DNA of 64,000 bases from positions 1 through 64,000 of IMG/VR virus record IMGVR_UViG_3300015242_000025; one strand, written 5' to 3'. Shown in pieces: positions 56,720 to 64,000 of this stretch; positions within the stretch are counted from its first letter, which is position 1; every line of letters starts with the position of its first letter. Made by a program: the position numbers and the translations under genes. The notes beneath the pieces were generated by a model. It did not search any database, was not told the origin of the DNA, and was given only the letters and a program-made list of their open reading frames with translations. Source of the DNA: a virus.

Positions 56720-58696
56720 ATGACCGTCTCTCTAGATACTTCTCTTGCAGAAGTATTATCAATTTCTAATAATAATAATGTATCAGCACCTTTTAGTCCT
56801 GCTGCTGGTACAACTCTGTATGCAGTAATTACTACTAATAGACCAAGTGCAGGAGGATCATTAGTAGCAAGTGTTTCTGGAGGAGCATTAACCTGGGCAA
56901 GCATTGCTTCTATTTCTGCTTCAACTGGTGGAACATCTGCAGAAGTATATAGAGCATTTTGTGCAACTGCTCCGGGATCAATGACAGTTACAGTTGTTCC
57001 TAATGCAGCGGCTAATGCTGCTGGCTGGGAAGTACGTTGCAATGTAGTACAAGTAACGGGGGATGAAGGCGCTACATATACAGGAAAAACAAATACATCT
57101 TTTAGTGCATCAGGCTTACCTTCTGTTGTTTTAACTGGAGTTTCATCCGGATCTAATGTATTAGTTGCTTGTGCAGATTGGGCAAATTTAGCAGTCGCGA
57201 CTTTACCTGCTGGACAAATATCTATTTACGATGTTGTAGATTCAGAATATACTTCTCATAAATGGAAATTAACCAGTAATACTAGTTCATCTGGTAATGT
57301 TACGATGAATGCTACCGCTCCAACAGGGCAACAATTTCAAATGGCCGCTATTGAAATTAAATCTGCTGGAGGAACTCAATTTACACAATCTGTTTCAGGT
57401 ACAGTAGGGTTTACCGGTGCTGATAATACCTTAACAAAAAAGACACATTCTTTGGCAACGTTATCATTTACTGGAGTACGCACAGCAATAACCAGAAAAA
57501 TTCAATCAGCTACATTGTCGTTTACTACAGCACGAAATGAAGTATTAAGAAAAACAATGACAGCTGCAGTTTCATTTACTACTGCTATGCCATTATTAAC
57601 TAGGTCAAATCGTACTGCATCATTATCATTTACTGGGTCACAGACTAAACGTATAGTTAAATCTGCACTAACTGCAACAGTTTCATTTACTGGGTCAATG
57701 ACAACTGCGGCAGTGCATCATTACACACAAGCGCTTAATGCAACATTATCATTTACTGGAGCACAGATAAATGGAATTAAAAAACTCAGTACAGCAACTG
57801 TATCTTTTGTTGGTTCCAATATCAAACGTGTCCAAAATAGACAGTCTTCATCTGTCAACTTTACCGGTAATCAATCACGTAGAATTTCAAAAATCCAAAC
57901 AGGAAATATCTCTTTTACTGGAACCATCAATAGTAGACTGACTAAAGTATTATCAGCAACAATTTCCTTCACAGGAAATATGACGTCTGCTGCTGTTCAT
58001 CATTATACCCAAGCATTAAATGCAACCATAGGGTTTACAACTTCTTTTACTACAGCAGTAGTACATTTCTTCACACAATCATTATCAGCTACATTAAGTT
58101 TTACTGGTAATCAAACAAAGAAAACATTGAAGTTATTATCGGCAACGATTTCCTTTACTGGTAGTTTGTCTCGCCGAGTCGGCCACGCTCTATCTGCAAT
58201 GCTTGCATTTTCCGGAGCGGCCGCGCGCAGTGTCCACAGTGGACTGTCTGCCTCCGTTGGATTCGTCGGCGTGCTGAATAGACGGATTACTAAATCATTG
58301 CCAAATTCAACATTGTCATTTACAGTTAGTTTTGTTGGAAGCGCTGCTCACTTTTTCACACAAGCTTTAAGTGCAACACTTTCATTTACTGGTAATTTAA
58401 CATCACATAGAATTATAGTTAGATTGCTTACTGCGACTGTTTCATTTGCAACATTGTCCAGTAAGAAAACTAAACATGTGTTGTCTAGTACAATAAGTTT
58501 TATTGGCTCTATGAACAATAGAATTCCTGTTGTGTTCTCAGCTGTATTATCATTCACTGCTAATCTTGGAATTATACCTCATATTATTTCTGGATTATCT
58601 AATTTAAGAATTAGAGTTTTTGGCAGAGAAACAAATGAAAATATTTCAGGCATAGAAGATGAAGGACCGATATCAGGGGAGGAGCCCGGAACATGA
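56720..58696 (+). CDS. Repetitive tail/fibre protein with 21 beta repeats
   Basis: Encodes 658 residues. The first 210 residues form a beta domain. Then about 21 tandem repeats of 18-22 residues follow, consensus L-S-A-T-[LIV]-S-F-T-G plus a basic turn (TKKTLK or SRRISK); some copies have the longer AAVHHYTQAL insert. Such repeats probably stack as a beta-solenoid. The DNA of repeats has diverged, so duplication is old. The last 40 residues are different. Likely a tail fibre or surface protein. The end overlaps the next gene by four bases. Confidence 0.7.
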   Translation: MTVSLDTSLAEVLSISNNNNVSAPFSPAAGTTLYAVITTNRPSAGGSLVASVSGGALTWASIASISASTGGTSAEVYRAFCATAPGSMTVTVVPNAAANAAGWEVRCNVVQVTGDEGATYTGKTNTSFSASGLPSVVLTGVSSGSNVLVACADWANLAVATLPAGQISIYDVVDSEYTSHKWKLTSNTSSSGNVTMNATAPTGQQFQMAAIEIKSAGGTQFTQSVSGTVGFTGADNTLTKKTHSLATLSFTGVRTAITRKIQSATLSFTTARNEVLRKTMTAAVSFTTAMPLLTRSNRTASLSFTGSQTKRIVKSALTATVSFTGSMTTAAVHHYTQALNATLSFTGAQINGIKKLSTATVSFVGSNIKRVQNRQSSSVNFTGNQSRRISKIQTGNISFTGTINSRLTKVLSATISFTGNMTSAAVHHYTQALNATIGFTTSFTTAVVHFFTQSLSATLSFTGNQTKKTLKLLSATISFTGSLSRRVGHALSAMLAFSGAAARSVHSGLSASVGFVGVLNRRITKSLPNSTLSFTVSFVGSAAHFFTQALSATLSFTGNLTSHRIIVRLLTATVSFATLSSKKTKHVLSSTISFIGSMNNRIPVVFSAVLSFTANLGIIPHIISGLSNLRIRVFGRETNENISGIEDEGPISGEEPGT

Positions 58697-59049
58697 TTGG
58701 TAATTCACCCTCAGTTGAAATTGGTCCATTTGTTGTAGGTGAAAAGCCTATGATTCTACGATATACTTTTGAGGATTCTAATGGAAATCCTCTTGACTTA
58801 ACTGGTTACACAGGGAAGTTTAGTTATCGAGAAAATAGTTGTGGTGTAGGGACAGCAGTAATACGTAATGCTGTAGTTATTTCTCCACAAACAGATGGAA
58901 AAGTTGAGTATACTTGGCAAGGTGATGAATTTCCTACACCAGGACATTATATTGCTGAATTGTGGGTAGGAAATAATGCACAACGTTTTGCATCAATTCT
59001 TATCAAGTTTGATGTTCGCATTCCTGTTGGTGTAGTTCCTGTTATATAA
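58693..59049 (+). CDS. BppU-like baseplate/fibre N-domain protein
   Basis: Encodes 118 residues. PFVVGEKPMILRYTFEDSNGNPLDLTGYTGKFSYRE fits the N-terminal domain of BppU-type baseplate proteins, which attaches receptor-binding units. Beta-rich throughout. The ATG overlaps the repeat-protein stop (ATGA), so both are co-translated. Confidence 0.6.
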   Translation: MIGNSPSVEIGPFVVGEKPMILRYTFEDSNGNPLDLTGYTGKFSYRENSCGVGTAVIRNAVVISPQTDGKVEYTWQGDEFPTPGHYIAELWVGNNAQRFASILIKFDVRIPVGVVPVI

Positions 59050-59057
59050 GGAAAATA

Positions 59058-59477
59058 ATGACTAATCCAGGTAGAAATGAAATAAAAAGAGCATTAAGGA
59101 ATGGTAGTTTAATTAAACCTGAACACTGCGAAAACTGTAAAGATAAGTATCCTCCTTATAATATTGTTGCTCACCATCATAAAGGATATGACAAATTACA
59201 TATACTAGATATAGTATGGCTTTGTCGAAAATGTCATCATAATTCACATGGTGGTTGGGATGGTAAAGGTGTAACAAAAGAATTATTATCTTCTGTTGCA
59301 AAAAGAACTAATGAAAAAATTGGTCATGATCAATTATCCTCTAATGGAAAGAAAGGAATGAAAAAAGCACAGCAAGTAATGAAACTAAAATATACACAAG
59401 AACAATTATCACAAATACGCAGTGCAGCAGCCATTAAAGGTAATAAAATTCGTTGGGGAGATAAAAATGACAGCTGA
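59058..59477 (+). CDS. HNH endonuclease-like protein
   Basis: Encodes 139 residues. CENCKDKYPPYNIVAHHHKGYDK and DIVWLCRKCHHNSHGG contain the two C-x2-C pairs and the HHH-x-N/H core of HNH nucleases; the C-terminal RSAAAIKGNKIRWG is a DNA-binding helix seen in homing enzymes. It interrupts the order of virion genes and may be a mobile insertion. Overlaps the connector gene by 11 bases. Confidence 0.75.
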   Translation: MTNPGRNEIKRALRNGSLIKPEHCENCKDKYPPYNIVAHHHKGYDKLHILDIVWLCRKCHHNSHGGWDGKGVTKELLSSVAKRTNEKIGHDQLSSNGKKGMKKAQQVMKLKYTQEQLSQIRSAAAIKGNKIRWGDKNDS

Positions 59478-60270
59478 CTTTTCTCCGACTGATCTCTGGC
59501 CTTGTTGCTGGACATGTGATGTTATGACAGAGTCTCCTACTGTAACGGGACAGGCTGTTGCATTTGCATCAAATACTTTATGGGTATTAACTGGCCGTCA
59601 ATTTGGATTCACTGAAACTACATTACGTCCATGTCGTGATTGTCATAGAGAAACCCCTTTCCCTGATGGTTGGCTTTCATGGCCGGGAACTCAGCGACCG
59701 CCATTAGGTGCAACATCATCCGGTGGATTTTATGGTTATTGGATCTATGGTGGATGTGGATCTTGTCAAGATAATTGTTCATGTACGTATCTTGAACAAT
59801 TTGAATTATCTGCTCCGGTAAGTTCTATCACGCAAATTAAAATAAATGGAACTATTCTAGATCCATCTTCTTATCGTTTGGATGAAAGTCGTTATGTGGT
59901 TAGGGTTGATGGTGGTATCTGGCCTAGGACTAATAATTTCGCTTTACCTGATACTCAAGTAGGAACATGGTCAGTTACAGCTAGATATGGTTTAAATCTT
60001 CCCGACGGTGCGGCCTGGGCAATTGGTGAATTAGCATGTGAATTCATTAAGGCTGCAAATGGTGAAGATTGCCGTTTACCACGTACAGTAACTCAGCTTG
60101 CCAGACAGGGTGTTACTTTATCATTTCCTAGCATTAGTGATATGTTTGACAAGGGATTAACAGGATTATATCTTGCTGATATTTTTATTAATACATGGAA
60201 TCCAAATCACCTACAAGGACGGGCACGTACATATTCTATCGATGGTAGGAAATCCCGGAGAGTGGGATAA
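59467..60270 (+). CDS. Head-to-tail adaptor protein
   Basis: Encodes 267 residues from MTADFSPTDLWPCCWTC, with GGGGAGATAAAA upstream. WVLTGRQFGFTETTLRPCRDC, GCGSCQDNCSCTYLEQFEL, and SITQIKINGTILDPSSYRLD are features of the head-tail adaptor in actinophages, a helical/beta protein that caps the portal. Several Cys suggest zinc or disulfide. Confidence 0.75.
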   Translation: MTADFSPTDLWPCCWTCDVMTESPTVTGQAVAFASNTLWVLTGRQFGFTETTLRPCRDCHRETPFPDGWLSWPGTQRPPLGATSSGGFYGYWIYGGCGSCQDNCSCTYLEQFELSAPVSSITQIKINGTILDPSSYRLDESRYVVRVDGGIWPRTNNFALPDTQVGTWSVTARYGLNLPDGAAWAIGELACEFIKAANGEDCRLPRTVTQLARQGVTLSFPSISDMFDKGLTGLYLADIFINTWNPNHLQGRARTYSIDGRKSRRVG

Positions 60271-60767
60271 TGGATATCTTAACAGTATTACCATTAATCC
60301 TTTCTGCTGCAAATGATGAATTGAAATACTCTATTGGTAAATCCCCTGCACGTGTTGGATTAGTTCCAAGCGCTATTGCTTGGGATGAATGCGACACGTG
60401 TGGATTATTGGCTTTATCAATTAATAGATTTTTTCTTACTGACCAATTCCCTATAGAAGCATCTACATCTGATGCATGCGAGGGTGGAGTATTAGCAGCA
60501 GATATGATTATGCAGATAATTCGCTGCGCTCCGCAACCAGCGGGAGATGGTAAAAGTTTAGCTCCAACAACTGATGCATTAAACAATTCTGCACTTATGA
60601 TTATTGATGATGCTAAAAGAGTAATGTGTAGTGTTCTTGAACAGTTGAGATCTTTATTATTAGATAATGATATTGTTGATTATATGATTAGACAGCAATT
60701 ATTTGTTGGGCCTGAAGGCGCATGTGTTGGTTCAGAACTTCAATTTGTTGTTGGAGTTAATAGATGA
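60270..60767 (+). CDS. Head-tail connector or tail terminator protein
   Basis: Encodes 165 residues. WDECDTCGLLALSINRFFLTDQFP and a helical second half suggest the stopper/neck protein that follows the adaptor in actinophages; no exact family can be given. One base overlap with the adaptor stop and four with the next gene. Confidence 0.6.
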   Translation: MDILTVLPLILSAANDELKYSIGKSPARVGLVPSAIAWDECDTCGLLALSINRFFLTDQFPIEASTSDACEGGVLAADMIMQIIRCAPQPAGDGKSLAPTTDALNNSALMIIDDAKRVMCSVLEQLRSLLLDNDIVDYMIRQQLFVGPEGACVGSELQFVVGVNR

Positions 60768-61177
60768 GTAGTATTAATGTTAGACAGGAAATAAATTCAT
60801 CTCAAATTAACAAACAATTAAAAGGTCCAACCGGAGCTTTAGCAAAAGAGTTGCTACGTAAGGGATTACGTATACAAAATGCAGCAAAGAAAAGATGTCC
60901 TGTTGACCAGGGCCGTTTACGTGCATCTATTACTTTAAAAATTGTCACTGAAGCTGGAATTTTAAAAGCTGAAATAGGAACTGATGTAGATTATGCTTTA
61001 TATGTCCACAATGGAACTGGATTGTTTGGACCTACATCTTCTCAAATATTTCCTCAGCGCGGAAAGTTTATGGTATTTCAGCCTAAAGGATCTTCACAAT
61101 CCGTATTTGCAACTCACACTAGCGGACAAAAACCAGTACCGTTTTTAAATGATGCATTGCATGAAGTCATGGGCTGA
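60764..61177 (+). CDS. HK97 gp10-like tail completion protein
   Basis: Encodes 137 residues. NAAKKRCPVDQGRLRASITLKIV and DYALYVHNGTGLFGP are the signature of the HK97-gp10 family, which joins heads to tails. Ends 68 bases before the chaperone gene. No tail tube gene intervenes. Confidence 0.85.
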   Translation: MSSINVRQEINSSQINKQLKGPTGALAKELLRKGLRIQNAAKKRCPVDQGRLRASITLKIVTEAGILKAEIGTDVDYALYVHNGTGLFGPTSSQIFPQRGKFMVFQPKGSSQSVFATHTSGQKPVPFLNDALHEVMG

Positions 61178-61245
61178 GTTTCTAAATTTACATTTGTCAT
61201 GAGGCGGCCGACTGCGCTGTTATTGTGCGAGTCGGAGGTATTGCC

Positions 61246-61698
61246 ATGACAGAAACAACGATCACGCCAGCTGATCCGCAAGTAAAAGATTTCAGTAAAA
61301 AAGTTGACGTCAAATTTAAAATTGACGATGATATTTTTATTGGAGTTCCTAACCTTGCTGTCGATGAACTCATTGAATTTGTTGGGTTGACTGAAAGTAT
61401 CGGCGAAGCTGATATGAAGAATCAACCAAAATTCTTTCGTGCTGTTGCACAATTGGTTCTTACAAAAGAATCAGCAGAAAAATTTATTTCTCGTATGGCG
61501 GATAAATCAAATCCAATTTCCATTTTTCAAGTAATGGAAATAATTCCATGGGTAATGGGTGAATATGGAATGCGCCCTACGGAGCCATCGTCGGACTCGT
61601 CAGATGGGTCACCGAATCCGGAAGATGGCACGAAATTGACGGTGAATCTCTCTCCAATGGAATTGACATCAGAACTCTCAGCCCAGACCGATTCTTAA
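61246..61698 (+). CDS. Tail assembly chaperone (gpG-like)
   Basis: Encodes 150 residues from the ATG after CGGAGGTATTGCC. Acidic helical protein (VDELIEFVGLTESIGEADM, FQVMEIIPWVMGEYGM) in the place of gpG, directly before the tape measure. It binds the tape measure during tail assembly. The second reading frame continues beyond its stop codon as the frameshifted form. Confidence 0.8.
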   Translation: MTETTITPADPQVKDFSKKVDVKFKIDDDIFIGVPNLAVDELIEFVGLTESIGEADMKNQPKFFRAVAQLVLTKESAEKFISRMADKSNPISIFQVMEIIPWVMGEYGMRPTEPSSDSSDGSPNPEDGTKLTVNLSPMELTSELSAQTDS

Positions 61699-61922
61699 AC
61701 TTAATATACTTCACCATGTTACAGCGTCTGAATTACGATGATGAGGATAACACTAATCCTCGAGTAGATCTTGATAATTCATTTCATATAACAGAATGGT
61801 ATGTTCCAGGTTTAAATAAATACAGGGAAATTGTGCCTGCAGTTGAGGGAGTGCCGGACTGGTGGCATGGAGAAGAGGACGCCAGCGCGTCATTCCTCCG
61901 TGCTATGAATGTCAATACTTAA
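61563..61922 (+). CDS. Tail assembly chaperone frameshift extension (gpT-like)
   Basis: A -1 frame open from the TGA at 61560-61562 to the stop at 61922. It reads AIVGLVRWVTESGRWHEIDG..., then RFLNLIYFTMLQRLNYDDEDN and ends ASFLRAMNVNT, a typical T-domain. It has no start of its own in the useful part. A classic slippery heptamer is not obvious; CGCCCTAC near 61573 is the best place. The fused gpG-T protein is predicted. Confidence 0.7.
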   Translation: MWNAPYGAIVGLVRWVTESGRWHEIDGESLSNGIDIRTLSPDRFLNLIYFTMLQRLNYDDEDNTNPRVDLDNSFHITEWYVPGLNKYREIVPAVEGVPDWWHGEEDASASFLRAMNVNT

Positions 61923-61939
61923 ACTAAGGTGAGTTCACT

Positions 61940-64000
61940 ATGCCAACACCAATTGATCGGGCATATATTGAACTTGTTGGCGACTTTAAAAACTTTACGT
62001 CTGGTTTAAAAAGTAACGTTGGTAAATCAGTAAAAGGTGTAGAAAAAGATTTAGATGGCATCACTACGTCAACCACTAAATCTGTGAATAGAGCAACAAA
62101 AGAACATGAGGGAATGTTTAGTTCTCTTAAAGAAAATGCTAAGGGTGCACTAGAAGTTGTTGGTGCATATGAAGTTGCATCTAAAGCAACAGAGTTTTTC
62201 AAATCAGCTATTGAGGCTGGAAGAGAAGCACAAAAAACAACAGCACAAACTGCTGCAGTAATCAAATCAACTGGCTCTGCTGCGCATGTTACAGCTAAAG
62301 ATGTTGAAGAATTAGCAAGTTCTATTTCTCGCAAAACTGGTATTGATGATGATCAGATAAAATCAAATGAAAATATGCTTTTAACTTTTACCGGCATTCG
62401 TAATGAAGTTGGTAAAGGTAATGACATATTTAATCAAGCAACAAAAACCGTTGGTGATATGTCTGTCGCATTAGGACAGTCAGGTAAATCATCAGCTATT
62501 CAATTAGGTAAAGCACTCAATGATCCAATCAAGGGAATCACAGCATTACGTCGTGTTGGTGTTGCTTTTACTACAGACCAACAAAAAACTATTACATCGT
62601 TAGTTAATTCTGGTCACACGCTTGATGCACAAAAAATTATTCTTGGCGAGTTGAATAAAGAGTTCGGTGGATCTGCTGTAGCTCAAGCAACTGCAGGCGA
62701 TAAAATGCGTGCATCATGGAAAGTAATGAAGGAGGAATTAGGAACAAAACTTTTACCAGCATTAGATGCTGTAGAAAATTTTATTGCTAACAAATTCATT
62801 CCAGTATTATTTACACTCGGCGGTTGGATTGATACTAAAGTAATTCCACCGATTAAAAATTTTGCTGGTATAGTTAAAACTTATGTATCACCTATTTTAT
62901 CTGAAATAGTCGATAGAGTTAAAGCTTTTATTGCTAATTTAACATCTAGCGGCGGAGCTATATCTAAAGCAACTGGACCTATTAAATCTGCATTTTCTTC
63001 ATTGGGTACAATAGTTGGTATTGTATTTTCAACTTTAAAAACTTATTTTGAAACTATTGTACCAGTAGTTATGAAATTCTATTCAACATTAATAACTCAA
63101 CTTTTACCAAGTCTTGAACACATAGTTACAACTATTGCATCTGGTGTTATACCTATAATTAAATCTTTAACTAATACATTTACAACTTATATTCTTCCCG
63201 CTATTATTTCTATTTATACTTGGATGCAAGCTCACTTAATACCAATTTTTGTTCAGTTTGTTAAAATTATATCTACTTATGTAATTCCTATTATTGTTTC
63301 TATTGCACAATGGATAGCAACAAAACTTATTCCTGTTATTCTCCAAGTTGCTATTGCTGTTGGTTCAAGACTTAAACCAGTTTTCGATGCATTAGCAAAA
63401 TTTATTCAAACAAATGTATTACCTGCATTAGTTATATTGCTCAAAAAATTCAATGAATGGAAACCGACTATTGAAGCAGTAATCATAGTCGTCGTTAAAG
63501 TCATTGGAAAAATTCTTGAGTTTGCTGCAACAATTCTTGGTAAAGTATTACCGCCATTAATTAGATTTGTTGGGTATTTATTAGTTGGTGCTGTAAAGAC
63601 ACTAATTCTAGTTATTACTACAATCGCCAGAGTTATTAAGGCTTTTGTTAACTTTGGTATTGGTGTTTACAATGCATTTAAAGCAGTATATACATTCTTT
63701 AGAAATCTTCCTTCAACTATTCAATCAGCAATTGGAAGTCTTGGATCTCTTTTATCCAGTAAAGGTAAAGCACTTATAGATGGATTATGGGGAGGCATTA
63801 AAACAGGTTGGACCACTGTTTCTAACTGGTTCTCTGGTATAGGATCCAGAATTGCTGGGTATTTTAAGGGATTTGGAAGTTTATTAGTCAGTCGTGGTAC
63901 AAATTTAATTAATGGTTTATGGTCAGGTATCTCTCGCGGTTGGTCAACTATTCGTAATTGGTTTACTAATATAGGAAGTAGATTTAAGGGTTATCTCAGT
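61940..64000 (+). CDS. Tape-measure protein (cut by window edge)
   Basis: At least 687 residues, running off the window. The N-terminus is MPTPIDRAYIELVGDFKNFT; the middle has helical, Ala/Lys-rich segments (KALNDPIKGITALRRVG) typical of tape measures, then long hydrophobic helices and GLWxGI repeats (LIDGLWGGIKTGWTT, LINGLWSGISRGWST). It sets tail length and helps DNA ejection. AAGGTGAGTTCACT precedes the start. It directly follows the chaperone pair. Confidence 0.92.
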   Translation, partial: MPTPIDRAYIELVGDFKNFTSGLKSNVGKSVKGVEKDLDGITTSTTKSVNRATKEHEGMFSSLKENAKGALEVVGAYEVASKATEFFKSAIEAGREAQKTTAQTAAVIKSTGSAAHVTAKDVEELASSISRKTGIDDDQIKSNENMLLTFTGIRNEVGKGNDIFNQATKTVGDMSVALGQSGKSSAIQLGKALNDPIKGITALRRVGVAFTTDQQKTITSLVNSGHTLDAQKIILGELNKEFGGSAVAQATAGDKMRASWKVMKEELGTKLLPALDAVENFIANKFIPVLFTLGGWIDTKVIPPIKNFAGIVKTYVSPILSEIVDRVKAFIANLTSSGGAISKATGPIKSAFSSLGTIVGIVFSTLKTYFETIVPVVMKFYSTLITQLLPSLEHIVTTIASGVIPIIKSLTNTFTTYILPAIISIYTWMQAHLIPIFVQFVKIISTYVIPIIVSIAQWIATKLIPVILQVAIAVGSRLKPVFDALAKFIQTNVLPALVILLKKFNEWKPTIEAVIIVVVKVIGKILEFAATILGKVLPPLIRFVGYLLVGAVKTLILVITTIARVIKAFVNFGIGVYNAFKAVYTFFRNLPSTIQSAIGSLGSLLSSKGKALIDGLWGGIKTGWTTVSNWFSGIGSRIAGYFKGFGSLLVSRGTNLINGLWSGISRGWSTIRNWFTNIGSRFKGYLS

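Noticed and set aside
61924-62334. 136-codon leftward frame opposite the tape measure start
   Set aside because: Antisense shadow of a strongly supported gene.
27-64000. CRISPR arrays, insertion sequences, integrase or attachment site
   Set aside because: No regularly spaced direct repeats, transposase, integrase or tRNA-end duplication were seen.

Overview
The window is a 64 kb internal piece of the genome of a double-stranded DNA tailed phage with a long non-contractile tail (siphovirus type). The evidence is one contiguous set of terminase large subunit, portal, MuF-like protein, capsid maturation protease, major capsid protein, head-tail connectors, tail assembly chaperones with a frameshift extension, and a tape-measure protein that runs off the right edge. 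Several small early proteins and the capsid protease resemble families common in phages of Actinobacteria, so I infer an actinobacterial host. The DNA is AT-rich by eye, which is unusual for that group. No integrase is visible and the lifestyle is undecided, although an XRE-type regulator is present.

Layout. (1) About 0.06-5.3 kb, leftward: small early genes (lipoprotein, Zn-ribbon protein, tiny membrane proteins, an ArdC-type antirestriction protein, tRNA-Gly). Nearly every gap carries a stem-loop, and many of these have conserved flanks. (2) 5.3-6.2 kb: non-coding, with a promoter and a GC-rich island. (3) 6.2-19.2 kb, leftward: nucleotide-sugar enzymes (a GDP-mannose 3,5-epimerase and a UDP/GDP-sugar dehydrogenase), a recombination and replication block (DUF669-like protein, Sak4-like ATPase, Cas4/RecB-like nuclease, SNF2 helicase, RuvC-like resolvase, family A DNA polymerase), a MazG-like enzyme, and many tiny genes joined by ATGA or TAATG overlaps. 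(4) 19.3-19.6 kb: a non-coding run of four large hairpins. (5) 19.7-24.7 kb, leftward: a secreted protein, tRNA-Leu(UAA), DNA-binding proteins, and small Zn and membrane proteins. (6) 24.7-25.2 kb: the divergent control region.

(7) 25.2-28.6 kb, rightward: AEP-type primase, D5-type helicase, then an iteron-rich non-coding region that is a candidate replication origin. (8) 28.6-35.1 kb: XRE regulator, a TerS-like protein, and many small unknown genes. (9) 35.2-45.4 kb: lysin, TerL, a glycosylation cassette (four GT2-like glycosyltransferases, a 4,6-dehydratase-like SDR, a methyltransferase), a cysteine peptidase and a holin-type membrane cluster. (10) 45.4-64 kb: virion genes. The spike and receptor-binding-like genes sit between the capsid genes and the head-tail connector genes, not after the tape measure.

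How the parts fit. The leftward operons supply nucleotide metabolism, recombination, replication and host-takeover functions. The rightward operon starts with replication initiation and continues into packaging, glycosylation, lysis and virion assembly. The early nucleotide-sugar enzymes plus the late glycosyltransferases suggest that the phage makes and transfers its own sugar, probably onto virion or cell-surface targets. The two tRNAs match AT-ending codons (GGA, TTA). The most interesting structures for follow-up are the hairpin modules between early genes, a 30-bp promoter-like repeat at 3.0 and 19.2 kb, the hairpin array at 19.4-19.6 kb, the iteron region at 28 kb, and an apparent ATT start codon at 10.17 kb.
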